64,000 nucleotides of DNA, from contig JANQEW010000020.1 of the NCBI GenBank assembly GCA_028278135.1, positions 204,614 to 268,613 on the forward strand. The letters are read 5' to 3'. The stretch comes from Rhodospirillales bacterium. Its GTDB lineage: Bacteria > Pseudomonadota > Alphaproteobacteria > Rhodospirillales > Rhodospirillaceae. Below the pieces are notes generated by a model. That model saw nothing but the letters and a program-made list of their open reading frames with translations. It ran no database searches and had not been told where the DNA came from. The position numbers and the translations under genes are program-made. Shown here piece after piece: positions 35,973-44,719 of this stretch; within the stretch, counting starts at the first letter, position 1, and each line of letters begins with the position of its first letter.

Positions 35973-37376
35973 TTACAGAGACCGAACATCCGTCAAATAG
36001 CCCGTGATCGCAGCGGCCGCGGCCATAAGAGGACTCATCAGATGAGTACGCCCTTCTCTGCCTTGACGTCCCTCAAAATTACGGTTTGAGGTTGAGGCAC
36101 ATCTTTGCCCTGGAGAGAGACGATCAGCATTCATTGCTAAACACATAGAGCACCCTGGCTTGCGCCAAGAAAAACCCGCTTCGCGAAAAATTCTGTCAAG
36201 TCCTTCAGCCTCAGCTTGTGCCTTTACCAAGCCAGAGCCTGGCACGACCATAGCGTCCACCCATGGTGCGACCACCCGATGCCGTACCACAGCTGCAGCT
36301 TTACGCAGATCCTCTATGCGGCCATTAGTACAACTACCGATGAAAACCCTATCTATGCGGATATCCGTCATTGGCGTACCGGGAGTCAATCCCATGTATG
36401 CAAGAGACCGGAGCATCGCACGGCGCTTACTGCTCTCAGTGGCCAATGTGGGATCGGGGACATGACCTGTAATAGGGACAACGTCCTCAGGGCTTGTCCC
36501 CCATGTGACCTGCGGCACGAGATCAGCGGCCTGCAGAGTCACTGTAGAATCAAATCTTGCCTGCACATCCGTCCGCAGCGTCTGCCAATAGGCCAACGCC
36601 TTTTCCCAGGCAGCGCCTCGCGGCGCTCTCGGTAGACCAGCTAAATAAGTGAATGTCTTGTCGTCTGGTGCGATCACGCCAGCTCTTGCCCCGGCTTCAA
36701 TGCTCATATTACAGACTGTCATACGCTCTTCCATAGACAGATTACGGATTGCCTGGCCGTCATACTCTATGACATGACCAGTCCCGCCTGCTGTGCCTAG
36801 ACGACCCACAATGGCCAATACGATATCCTTGGCTGTGACACACGGTCTCAGCATACCGTCCACTCTTACCCGCATATTTTTAGCCGGCTTTTGCAAAAGA
36901 GTCTGTGTGGCGAGCACGTGCTCAACTTCAGAAGTACCAATACCAAAGGCGAGTGCCCCAAAAGCACCGTGAGTCGATGTATGAGAGTCCCCACAAACAA
37001 TAGTAGTTCCTGGCAGAGTGAACCCCTGTTCAGGCCCAACGACATGGACAACACCCTGACGTACGTCGTTGACGTGCAAAAATTCAATATCAAAATCGTT
37101 GCAATTCCTTGCTAAGGTCTCCACCTGCAAGCGGGACTCGTCGTCAGCGATGCTGTTCGACCAGTCAGTAGTTGGCACGTTATGATCCGCAACAGCTAAA
37201 GTCCATGCTGGCCGACGGACTCGGCGCCCGGCCAGACGCAGCCCTTCAAACGCTTGCGGACTGGTGACCTCGTGCACGAGATGACGATCAATATAAATAA
37301 GGCATGTCCCGTCTTCCTGTACATCAACCAGGTGACTGTGCCAAATCTTGTCAAACAAAGTTAGAGGGATAGCCAT
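35973..37376 (-). CDS. leuC: 3-isopropylmalate dehydratase large subunit
   Basis: A 467-residue aconitase-superfamily Fe-S enzyme. The ATG at 37376 begins [17 protein letters not shown], the expected N-terminus. Motifs are [36 protein letters not shown] and [20 protein letters not shown]; the three cluster cysteines are in GDSH-adjacent, SCTNG and CSMC positions. The frame is open further upstream into rplS, but that part is not homologous. It is 58 bases downstream of rplS, the common alphaproteobacterial order. Confidence 0.95.
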   Translation of the reverse strand: MAIPLTLFDKIWHSHLVDVQEDGTCLIYIDRHLVHEVTSPQAFEGLRLAGRRVRRPAWTLAVADHNVPTTDWSNSIADDESRLQVETLARNCNDFDIEFLHVNDVRQGVVHVVGPEQGFTLPGTTIVCGDSHTSTHGAFGALAFGIGTSEVEHVLATQTLLQKPAKNMRVRVDGMLRPCVTAKDIVLAIVGRLGTAGGTGHVIEYDGQAIRNLSMEERMTVCNMSIEAGARAGVIAPDDKTFTYLAGLPRAPRGAAWEKALAYWQTLRTDVQARFDSTVTLQAADLVPQVTWGTSPEDVVPITGHVPDPTLATESSKRRAMLRSLAYMGLTPGTPMTDIRIDRVFIGSCTNGRIEDLRKAAAVVRHRVVAPWVDAMVVPGSGLVKAQAEAEGLDRIFREAGFSWRKPGCSMCLAMNADRLSPGQRCASTSNRNFEGRQGREGRTHLMSPLMAAAAAITGYLTDVRSL

Positions 37377-37434
37377 GACAGTACTCAAATCGCCTGTGGC
37401 CATCGAGCAGCGGCGGACGACAACCATGGCATGA

Positions 37435-37812
37435 CTAACGCGCGCGCGCGCGCGCCGACGTATCTTCGACAATGCGAGCCGCACGGCCTCGACGGCTGCG
37501 CAGGTAATAGAGTTTAGCCCGTCTGACTCTGCCACGCCGGACTACTTCAATTCTCGCAATCGATGGCGCATACAGTGGGAAGATTCGTTCCACTCCCTCG
37601 CCGAATGAGATCTTCCGTACCGTGAAACTAGAGTTGAGGGCCGCATTGCGACGAGCAATGCATACACCCTCATAGGCCTGTATGCGCTCACGACTCCCTT
37701 CAACCACCTTCACATGGACCCGTAACGTGTCACCCGGCAAAAAATTGGGAATTGGCCGTGTGGCTGCTAATGCCGCTATATGCTCCTGTTCCAGTTGTGC
37801 TATGACATTCAT
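37435..37812 (-). CDS. rplS: 50S ribosomal protein L19
   Basis: A 125-residue ribosomal protein. [50 protein letters not shown] and the [20 protein letters not shown] tail are typical. The last residues (SARARAR) are encoded by an alternating CG tract of eight units (37439-37454) that runs up to the TAG stop. Slippage there would alter only the C-terminal extension, not the core. It is downstream of trmD by 18 bases. Confidence 0.96.
   Translation of the reverse strand: MNVIAQLEQEHIAALAATRPIPNFLPGDTLRVHVKVVEGSRERIQAYEGVCIARRNAALNSSFTVRKISFGEGVERIFPLYAPSIARIEVVRRGRVRRAKLYYLRSRRGRAARIVEDTSARARAR
37439..37454. repeat. (CG)8 dinucleotide tract inside rplS
   Basis: Eight alternating CG units encode the Ala-Arg repeat at the end of L19. 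It is the longest dinucleotide run of this kind that I noticed in the window. Confidence 0.95.
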
Positions 37813-37830
37813 AGTTGTTCAACTCTTCCC

Positions 37831-38544
37831 TCATGTCCGTTTGCCATCGCAACCGCATACCGCATAACGGTGCCAGAGATCTGGTCTGCGCTCCCGGGTA
37901 ACAATTTCAGATTGAATACGACGCCATTCCTCAACTCTCTTATGATGCCCGGAAACCAAGACTCCTGGCACAGCCCGGTCCGACCATACTCTCGGACGGG
38001 TATACTGATGATATTCTAATAATCCCCGGCTGAAACTTTCCTCCTGCAAAGATTCCATTGATTTCATCACTCCAGGTATGAGTCTTATAATGGAATCTAA
38101 TAAAACCAGTGCTGCGAGCTCACCACCAGACAATATATAGTCGCCAATACTCAGTTCATTCGCCCCATGCTTGTCTATGACCCGCTGGTCAACGCCCTCA
38201 AACCGGCCACACAGGATACAAAGCCCCCCTGTGCGAGCAAGAGCCCACGCGTCCGCTTGTGTGAGTGCCTGTCCGCGTGGTGTCATGTAGACAAAGGGCA
38301 GCCGTGAGTCACGATTCTCACAAAGAGCTGCATCGATCACATCAGCCCGCATGACCATACCCGATCCACCACCAAATGGTGCATTATCAACAGTTCTATA
38401 TTTATTGCGAGCATAATGACGAATATCTACAATTTTAAGACTCCATATCCCTGCCGCCAGAGCCTTTCCTGCTAATGAATAGCCAAGCGGTCCAGGAAAC
38501 ATACCGGGGAAGAGCGTTAAGACACAAACCCGAAAGGAAGCCAT
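37831..38544 (-). CDS. trmD: tRNA (guanine-N1)-methyltransferase
   Basis: A 237-residue SPOUT-class enzyme making m1G37 to prevent frameshifting. FRVCVLTLFPGMFPGPLGYS is the N-terminus, NAPFGGGSGMVMRADV the substrate loop, and LCGRFEGVDQRVIDKHGANE plus SIGDYILSGGELAALVL the trefoil-knot SAM site. The ATG at 38544 is chosen for homology; an in-frame start at 38580 overlaps the rimM stop. It is part of rpsP-rimM-trmD-rplS. Confidence 0.96.
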   Translation of the reverse strand: MASFRVCVLTLFPGMFPGPLGYSLAGKALAAGIWSLKIVDIRHYARNKYRTVDNAPFGGGSGMVMRADVIDAALCENRDSRLPFVYMTPRGQALTQADAWALARTGGLCILCGRFEGVDQRVIDKHGANELSIGDYILSGGELAALVLLDSIIRLIPGVMKSMESLQEESFSRGLLEYHQYTRPRVWSDRAVPGVLVSGHHKRVEEWRRIQSEIVTRERRPDLWHRYAVCGCDGKRT

Positions 38545-38576
38545 GCATTCAATCCCTGTCTCGCGCCCCCTCCCCC

Positions 38577-39104
38577 TCATGGAGGGTCTCGCCTGCCCCA
38601 GACATCACTCGCACGAGCGACTCTCACCCACCCCTTGGCCACATTCACCTCAGGTACTGTGGCCCGAGTGAAAGGCACCATAATGGTACAGCCATTTGCC
38701 ACCCTCACCTCAAGTATCGTCCCGGCCCCAAAATCATGCAGCGCTGTGACACAACCAGCTGGCTGCGATGTCGCACCGGCAAAGAGTACCTCTAGGCCAA
38801 CGAGATCTGCCCAATAAAATGTCTCATCCTCCTGTTCTGGCAACGCCGAACGCGGCACAAAAAGATAAACGCCCCGCAGGCTTTCTGCCTCAGAACGACT
38901 GGTCAGACCATCCAGATCAGCGAGCACCACCTTTCTCCCGCGCTGCTGCCCAAAGACCCGCATAGTGAAACAGCGCGTCCCACTCTTATCCCACACAGGT
39001 CCATAGGCACCCACATCGGCCGGCTGGGCAGTAAAACTTCTTATCCGTACCCCCCCCCGCATGCCATGAGCGCCAATGATGATGCCAACACAGACCCACC
39101 GCAT
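38577..39104 (-). CDS. rimM: Ribosome maturation factor RimM
   Basis: A 175-residue protein that assists 30S 3' domain assembly. CVGIIIGAHGMRGGVRIRSF is the conserved start of the N-terminal barrel. FYWADLVGLEVLF opens the PRC-barrel domain, and IMVPFTRATVPEVNVAKGWV closes it. The C-terminus is short. It lies 91 bases downstream of rpsP. Confidence 0.93.
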   Translation of the reverse strand: MRWVCVGIIIGAHGMRGGVRIRSFTAQPADVGAYGPVWDKSGTRCFTMRVFGQQRGRKVVLADLDGLTSRSEAESLRGVYLFVPRSALPEQEDETFYWADLVGLEVLFAGATSQPAGCVTALHDFGAGTILEVRVANGCTIMVPFTRATVPEVNVAKGWVRVARASDVWGRRDPP

Positions 39105-39195
39105 GCCTAGCCCTCATTCCGGCACATGCCAGCAAAAAAGACACTCTTCCCCAATCCCACCAACCCTATTCCAGTTCCAGAGGACGTGACGACTG

Positions 39196-39462
39196 TCACC
39201 TGTCAGATGACTCCATGAGACCAGCCAGACCTAAGAAGCGTGCCACTCTATCTGTGGGCTTCGCCCCCATTCCAAGCCAGTGTTTTATGCGTTCTTCCTT
39301 GAGGACGACACGCTCCGCATGACCGTGCGGCAATATTGGGTTATAGGAGCCCAAACGTTCAAGAAAACGACCGTCACGCGGCGCTCTCGTGTCAGCCAGA
39401 ACAACGCGGTAAAAAGGACGTTTCTTAGCGCCGGCACGGGCAAGACGAATACTGAGAGACAT
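39196..39462 (-). CDS. rpsP: 30S ribosomal protein S16
   Basis: An 88-residue ribosomal protein. [32 protein letters not shown] (here [13 protein letters not shown]) and the [20 protein letters not shown] segment are canonical. The frame is open upstream into ffh, but the ATG at 39462 gives the standard start. ffh ends 49 bases upstream. Confidence 0.96.
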   Translation of the reverse strand: MSLSIRLARAGAKKRPFYRVVLADTRAPRDGRFLERLGSYNPILPHGHAERVVLKEERIKHWLGMGAKPTDRVARFLGLAGLMESSDR

Positions 39463-39511
39463 AAAAAAACTACTCCGTTTTGCTAGAAGTGACGGCAAGA
39501 GAACATTGCGG

Positions 39512-40963
39512 TTACTTGCGATGCCTTCTGTGTGGGGAAAAACCCCGGTGCTCCACGCTCCCCTTCCCTTGGACAGCCGCTGGGAGCCCATCCCACATGA
39601 GTGGCGATGGCCCCTCCCCACCCAGCAGACGACCCAGCTGCCCTTTCCGCTCCATTTTTCGCATCTCCTTCGTCATCTGCGCTACCTGCTGGTATTGTTT
39701 GAGGAGCTTGTTGACCTCCTGTACGGTTAGACCGCAGCCGATGGCAATACGCCTCTTACGAGACGCTTTGATAATATCCGGCTGGCGTCGTTCAGCATGT
39801 GTCATAGATAAGATGATAGCCTCCTGATGGAGGAGAAACTTGTCATGCGGCATCCTGGCCTCGTTGACCTGTTTCTTCAGCTTGTCGAGGCCGGGCAATA
39901 GACGAAAAAGATCCCTGAGATCGCCCATTCGCCGAACCTGGCGAAACTGTGCCAGCAGATCGTTAAGGTCGAATCGCCCCTCTAACATCTTGAGGGCCAT
40001 CCGTTCTGCATCTTCCTGACGAATAGTCGAGATCGCTCTCTCAACTAAAGAAACAACATCTCCCATGCCCAGGAGACGTCTTGCGAGACGATCAGGATGA
40101 AAGCTTTCCAGTTCCTCTAACTTCTCACCTGTGCCGAGCAGCTTGATGGGCCGTTGAGTCACCGCCCGCATGGACAGAGCCGCTCCGCCACGGGCATCAC
40201 TATCAACTCTAGTCAGAATAATTCCTGTAATACACAGCTTTTCGTGAAAAGAAGCAGCAAGATGAACGGCATCTTGTCCTGTCATGGCATCTGCAACAAG
40301 CAGAATCTCAGACGGAGCGACAACGTCACGCACTGCTGCAACCTCTGACATTAAAACATTATCTATATGCAGACGACCAGCTGTATCGAGAATGACGACG
40401 TCGAACCCACCATGACGGGCTTCGGTCATGGCTCTTTTTGCTATTTCTACAGGTGTTTGATTGTCAATATTGTCAATAATTTTTAAAGTAGCAATATCTG
40501 TCTGACGGCCGAGAATCGCAAGCTGTTCCTGTGCAGCCGGACGATAAGTATCGAGGGAAACCATCATGACCCGACGCTTTTCCCGTTTTTTGAGATGCAG
40601 ACCAATCTTTGCAGACGTTGTTGTCTTACCAGAACCCTGCAAGCCAACGACAAGCATTGCGACGGGTGGTGGCTTGGCAAGATCAAGTCCCACCCCAGTT
40701 GTTCCCAGAATTTCTACGAGAGCATCATGGACAATCTTCACCACCATCTGACCAGGACTCACGGAACGGACCACCTCCTGGCCTACGGCTCTTTTTCTGA
40801 CCTTGGCAATGAAATCCTTCACAACAGGCAAGGCTACGTCAGCCTCGAGCAGGGCGATGCGCACTTCGCGCATGACGTCATTGACATCACCCTCCGTCAG
40901 AGTAGCCCGTCGCTTGAGACGGTCAAAAATCTGTCCAAACCTGCTGCTCAGACTCTCAAACAT
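39512..40963 (-). CDS. ffh: Signal recognition particle protein Ffh
   Basis: A 483-residue SRP GTPase that targets membrane proteins co-translationally with 4.5S RNA and FtsY. The N domain starts [16 protein letters not shown]. The G domain has [16 protein letters not shown] (G1), [20 protein letters not shown] (G3) and TRVD (G4, more often TKLD). The M domain has [20 protein letters not shown] and [14 protein letters not shown]. The last 40 residues are a basic, His/Arg-rich tail rather than the usual glycine- and proline-rich end. It heads the operon through leuB behind the promoter at 41034-41063. No 4.5S RNA gene is recognised here. Confidence 0.95.
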   Translation of the reverse strand: MFESLSSRFGQIFDRLKRRATLTEGDVNDVMREVRIALLEADVALPVVKDFIAKVRKRAVGQEVVRSVSPGQMVVKIVHDALVEILGTTGVGLDLAKPPPVAMLVVGLQGSGKTTTSAKIGLHLKKREKRRVMMVSLDTYRPAAQEQLAILGRQTDIATLKIIDNIDNQTPVEIAKRAMTEARHGGFDVVILDTAGRLHIDNVLMSEVAAVRDVVAPSEILLVADAMTGQDAVHLAASFHEKLCITGIILTRVDSDARGGAALSMRAVTQRPIKLLGTGEKLEELESFHPDRLARRLLGMGDVVSLVERAISTIRQEDAERMALKMLEGRFDLNDLLAQFRQVRRMGDLRDLFRLLPGLDKLKKQVNEARMPHDKFLLHQEAIILSMTHAERRQPDIIKASRKRRIAIGCGLTVQEVNKLLKQYQQVAQMTKEMRKMERKGQLGRLLGGEGPSPLMWDGLPAAVQGKGSVEHRGFSPHRRHRK

Positions 40964-41033
40964 GTCCGAAGATCCACCGCTGCCGGATCTGTTCTTCTCT
41001 CTGCCCCATGCAACTTGCAGAAAAAACTTGTTA

Positions 41034-41063
41034 ATTGTAAGACAATGTCCGCTCTGATGTCAA
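41034..41063 (-). promoter_or_regulatory. Sigma70-type promoter for the ffh operon
   Basis: On the minus strand a perfect -35 TTGACA (41058-41063) is followed after 18 bases by TACAAT (41034-41039, five of six to consensus). The ffh ATG lies about 70 bases downstream. The rest of the 316-base ffh-dksA gap shows no gene. Confidence 0.75.
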
Positions 41064-41279
41064 GTGCCCCAATGGCCTCTCAAACACTGGATAATTCTAT
41101 TTTTAGGTATATCAAAAAATCATTTGATCCTCTGAGGAGGCATTACATACAGCAATGCACTGATGACTGAGAACCGCCTTACGCCTCTGTACCCCCCAGT
41201 GACCTGTGAAAGGCACGTTAAAATTGTAACAAATCCCATAGTCTCGTTCCGGAGAGCCCGTCAGGCAAGCCGGCGATGG

Positions 41280-41702
41280 CTATTCCAATGAACCGCGATG
41301 TGTGCGTTCCATGCGTTCATGCCGCTCTTGGGCTTCTAAACTTAAAGTAGCAATTGGCCGAGCCTCTAGGCGCTTGAGCCCAATAGGTTCGTGCGTCTCC
41401 TCACAATAACCGTACGTCCCATCCTCGACCCTCTGTAATGCAGCATTGATCTTAGCGATGAGTTTTCGAGCCCGAGCACGGGTCCGTAGCTCAAACGTTC
41501 GATCCGTTTCCAGTGAGGCCCTGTCTGCCACGTCAGGCTCCTGCAAAGTCTCCTGCTGGAGGCTCTGCAGAGTCTCTTGAGACTCGCGCAGCAACTCCGT
41601 CCGCCAGCGGAGCAGTTTCTGGCGGAAATACTCTAGTTGGTATTCGTTCATGAATGGCTCGCCTTCTGAAGGCTGGTAATCCGGAGAAAGCGTCACAGTC
41701 AT
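41280..41702 (-). CDS. dksA: RNA polymerase-binding transcription factor DksA
   Basis: A 140-residue DksA/TraR protein. The coiled-coil arms (residues 20-75) include the tip acidic motif DVADRASLETDR. The C-terminal zinc-finger-like domain YGYCEETHEPIGLKRLEARP keeps only one of the four classical cysteines, as in many alphaproteobacterial DksA proteins, where the fold is less dependent on zinc. It modulates rRNA and amino-acid promoter activity with ppGpp through the polymerase secondary channel. ATG 41702 has GAAAGGA upstream. Confidence 0.93.
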   Translation of the reverse strand: MTVTLSPDYQPSEGEPFMNEYQLEYFRQKLLRWRTELLRESQETLQSLQQETLQEPDVADRASLETDRTFELRTRARARKLIAKINAALQRVEDGTYGYCEETHEPIGLKRLEARPIATLSLEAQERHERMERTHRGSLE

Positions 41703-41910
41703 GCCTATCGCGTCCTTTCTATGTTCTGGCGTGCTGTACTCTATAGTACCTGATTTTCTCTATTAAACGATTTATTTAGATTTTGTTCTTGTAATAAATG
41801 TATATTACACCACTGCGCATGGCTGTGGCTTGCTCCCTGTCTTGCAGGAACATACAAGAATAGCTATCTTGCAAAAATGGTGTAAAATGAAGTGTGCCGT
41901 TCTCTTGGGG

Positions 41911-41934
41911 AAAACCAGTGGGAAAACCAGTGAA
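41911..41934. repeat. 12-bp tandem duplication spanning the tlyA start
   Basis: gaaaaccagtgg/gaaaaccagtga type copies each carry an in-frame GTG (41918 and 41930) with a purine-rich stretch before it, so two alternative initiation sites result. Confidence 0.88.
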
Positions 41935-42709
41935 AAAGGGTAAAACTCGCCTTGACCAACTGCTCGTTGATCGTCACATGGCTGCGAGCCGTGCCAGAGC
42001 GCAAGCCCTCGTAATGGCCGGCTGCGTCTCTCAAAGCGGGCAACGCCTGGAAAAACCGGGGCAGTTAGTAGCTGAGACGACGGAGATTACCCTACGCTCG
42101 CATGAGCATCCCTGGGTATCGCGTGGCGGCCTCAAGCTCGTGTATGGGCTGACTCACTTCTGTGTGAAAACACATAAAAAAATAGCTCTTGATGTCGGTG
42201 CGGCCACAGGAGGATTTACAGACGTCCTGCTTGCAAGAGGGGCTGCGCGCGTCTACGCTGTAGACGTTGGCTATGGCCAACTCGCGATGCGACTGCGTCA
42301 TGATCGGCGCGTGGTGACACTTGAACGGACAAACGCTCGTTTTCTGAGCGCCGCACATGTGCCAGAAAAAGTTGATCTTATTGTCTGTGATGCAAGTTTC
42401 ATAGGATTGCAAACGGTCCTACCAGCGCCACTGGCCTTGACACGTTCTGGTGCGCGGCTCATAGCACTCATCAAGCCACAATTCGAGGTTGGCCGTCCTA
42501 TGGTCGGTAAGAGGGGAATTGTACGCAACCCACTATTGCAGGCTGAGATCTGTCACAGGATTAAGGACTGGCTATCTAGCCAGCCTGAGTGGTGTGTACT
42601 AGGCGTAGTAGAAAGCCCAATTCTTGGGGCCAAGGGGAATCGTGAGTTTCTTGTTTGTGCTAAAAAGGCAAGCGGTCGTCTCAATACGACCCCTTGCTTA
42701 CAGGAGTAA
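41918..42709 (+). CDS. tlyA: TlyA-family rRNA (cytidine-2'-O)-methyltransferase
   Basis: About 263 residues. An S4 RNA-binding domain (RLDQLLVDRHMAASRARAQA, MAGCVSQSGQ) precedes a FtsJ-like methyltransferase with the SAM motif ALDVGAATGGFTDVLLARGA, VYAVDVGYGQLA, and LIVCDASFIGL; LIKPQFEVGR contributes the catalytic Lys. The family methylates 16S/23S rRNA and has also been called haemolysin, usually without proof. No ATG start is available. GTG at 41894, 41918 or 41930 are in frame; 41918 is chosen for the GGGGA at suitable spacing. It is divergent from dksA. Confidence 0.9.
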   Translation: MGKPVKKGKTRLDQLLVDRHMAASRARAQALVMAGCVSQSGQRLEKPGQLVAETTEITLRSHEHPWVSRGGLKLVYGLTHFCVKTHKKIALDVGAATGGFTDVLLARGAARVYAVDVGYGQLAMRLRHDRRVVTLERTNARFLSAAHVPEKVDLIVCDASFIGLQTVLPAPLALTRSGARLIALIKPQFEVGRPMVGKRGIVRNPLLQAEICHRIKDWLSSQPEWCVLGVVESPILGAKGNREFLVCAKKASGRLNTTPCLQE

Positions 42710-42825
42710 TTCTGCCGCCACTCAAGTCGTCTCGTGATAAGCCCTTATCCCTTATAAATAAGCGGTAAATGTCCCTCTCACCAGCTGAGAATTGATCCGT
42801 TCTCGCTCTCTGTTCCATTTGATTT

Positions 42826-42993
42826 TTATTTCAGCTTCGTCTCGCGAAAGAGAACGTGCTTGCGGGCGACGGGATCATATTTGCGGAATTCGAGTTTCTT
42901 TGTTGTTTTTCTAGGGTTTTTTTTAGATACGTAAAAATATCCAGTACCTTCGCTACTTTCTAGTTTAATAAGAATAGTTGCGGGCTTCGCCAT
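42826..42993 (-). CDS. rpmG: 50S ribosomal protein L33
   Basis: A 55-residue ribosomal protein reading [20 protein letters not shown] and ending [32 protein letters not shown] is the conserved core. No zinc-binding cysteines are present (the Cys-free form). The ATG at 42993 follows GAGGAAACTGCA. It is convergent with tlyA; the 116-base gap between them holds a short inverted repeat (gataag/cttatc). Confidence 0.95.
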   Translation of the reverse strand: MAKPATILIKLESSEGTGYFYVSKKNPRKTTKKLEFRKYDPVARKHVLFRETKLK

Positions 42994-43628
42994 TGCAGTT
43001 TCCTCATCAGCACAGACAAGAGCGTTTTAACAGAACTATCGTAACAACACGCCCATGCTTGTCAAGAAGACTGCAGTGACGACAGCCGACAGGCCATAGA
43101 GGAGGCCATAGGGCATCGTCGCTGTCCGTCAGCAGCCAGCGGCAAGCAGCGAGAAAGGTGTGTGTGCAGAGCAGAGAGGGATGTGCAGATGCACATCCAA
43201 GGCCTAATGGTGTCGGGACCAGGTAGGTCAGGACGACTCTCACCTCAGTCTTGCCTCCCGCTCTGTCCAGTGCGACAAACCACATCGTACGTCTTTTATG
43301 TTGCATTGCCACATGTCCCGTCTCGCCTGCACTGAGTATAGCCGTTTCATGCTTTCCGTGTATAATATGGCGGAACAATCGCTTCAACAGCTCAAACCCA
43401 GTAAGACATTGTAGGGCTTGGAGTGAAGGAGAATGTGCGATCTGCGTGCTTCACAGGTCCAGTCCTCTTCTGATTCTGACTGTTTTGACTCTTTTTCTGA
43501 CACTCTTTCTGGCTCTGACTGGCTCTGAGGGCTTGAGAGAAGAACACTCAATATCTGGTATTGTAGTGTAGTATTATTTCAGGCGGAACATTGGCGCATG
43601 GCCGCCCAGGCGATCTCGTCATGCTACG
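42994..43628. other. Gene-poor gap with low-complexity tracts
   Basis: About 630 bases. A minus-strand frame of 126 codons (43007-43387) exists but has no recognised motif. It contains a duplicated aggccatag segment (about 43091-43112) and a ctgact/ctggct-rich tract at 43480-43530. I see no confident gene, tRNA or terminator. Confidence 0.5.
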
Positions 43629-44267
43629 TTACCATGCCATCAGCTTCGCTGGGTCAGATAATGTGTTTTTAATACGTTGAAAAGATTGCCGCAAGGCCGT
43701 CAGCTGGAGCATATTGGCTAGACAGCGTTCGAGGAATCCGTGTGTGTCCTCGCCGTTCTCTGACGTATCCTCAAGCCAGTATAGAAGCGTAGCTGTATAA
43801 ACACCTGCTAAGAGAGCGCGTTTTGTGTAGAAGCTGAAATCCGTTGCCGTATCACCGGCAGCATGCCATATTGCATCCACCGTGTGATAGGTCGTTTGTA
43901 AACCTATCTGTGTATTCAGAGGTAATGCGAGTGTTGACAACGTCCGTCGCATCACTTCACGATTCCCGAACACCTCGAGCCGCACCTGCATGGCGGTCCC
44001 GATGCGTTCTCGTGTTTTCATCGCTCCAAGATCACGTTGACTCATCGTTGCCAGCATGCACCTGTCTCCCCAGCGAAAATAATGGGTGAGAGCCTCCCCT
44101 ACGCCCTTTGGAAAAATACGAACAACCACACTTGCTTCCAGGCCCGCCTCCCGAGCGGCTGCTTTCAGACTCTTCATGCTCCAACCATCAAACACGATAT
44201 GCGATCCAACAGCGGCCACGATCTGGTCGCGAGCGTCCTCTCTCTCCAGCGCATCGTTCTGTCTCAT
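43629..44267 (-). CDS. COQ9-family ubiquinone biosynthesis protein
   Basis: A 212-residue protein with a TetR-like helical fold. The conserved C-terminal block DFSFYTKRALLAGVYTATLL followed by YWLEDTS and FLERCLANMLQ is diagnostic of COQ9. An N-terminal helix-turn-helix-like section (WSMKSLKAAAREAGLEASVV) matches the family. COQ9 binds lipids and helps COQ7 hydroxylate the quinone ring. ATG 44267 has AGGAGAAGG upstream. Upstream is an 11-bp duplication (44297-44318) that overlaps likely promoter elements. No ubi/coq genes are adjacent. Confidence 0.88.
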   Translation of the reverse strand: MRQNDALEREDARDQIVAAVGSHIVFDGWSMKSLKAAAREAGLEASVVVRIFPKGVGEALTHYFRWGDRCMLATMSQRDLGAMKTRERIGTAMQVRLEVFGNREVMRRTLSTLALPLNTQIGLQTTYHTVDAIWHAAGDTATDFSFYTKRALLAGVYTATLLYWLEDTSENGEDTHGFLERCLANMLQLTALRQSFQRIKNTLSDPAKLMAW

Positions 44268-44719
44268 GTCTAACCTTCTCCTACACTTATACTGATAAGT
44301 ATCAATTAAGTATCAATATTGGTCTCTTGTGAAGAGCTCAAGCCGTGCAACATCCTTCCGGCAAAAGGATTGGGAATCACGAGGTACTATTAGGTACTAT
44401 TCAGTCTTCAGACATTTCCCCTCCCATCATAATCAAGGCTCCTTTCCCTGTCTTGTGCCGCCCGGCGCACAAACGAGAACGGGCAGCCGCAATTTATTCT
44501 CGGCCCCTTTCCAGCGAGCCGGTCTATCCCTTGTCTCTGCCAAAAACTGTGTCACCGCGGATACACCAGTCCTAGAGATCTCTAGGCTCTCTCTGTGCAT
44601 GTGGTGAATGTGCCGTGCCTGCTGGAGAGTAGGCCACTGGGGCTTTGCCCGCCTCCTGGGATCTTATGCCAGGAATAAAAATTTTGCCGGCCAGTGCTTA
44701 TGGCCCTATAACCCGCAGT
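44268..44719. other. Divergent intergenic region, COQ9 to hpnN
   Basis: About 450 bases with duplicated aagtatcaatt (44297-44318) and duplicated aggtactatt (44382-44401). No convincing coding frame is present. A TTGATA/TATAAG pair on the minus strand upstream of COQ9 could be a promoter, with a long 19-base spacer. Confidence 0.5.

Noticed and set aside
40595..41170. A 191-codon plus-strand frame across the ffh 5' end.
   Set aside because: Mostly antisense to ffh codons and running through its promoter; no homology-like pattern.
42720..42775. Inverted repeat gataag/cttatc between tlyA and rpmG as a terminator.
   Set aside because: The stem is AT-rich with a very short loop and no U-tract in either direction, so it was not listed as a terminator.
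43007..43387. A 126-codon minus-strand frame upstream of rpmG.
   Set aside because: No recognised motif, odd composition (His/Cys/Trp/Leu-rich second half), a tandem duplication inside, and competing frames on the other strand. Not supportable as a gene.
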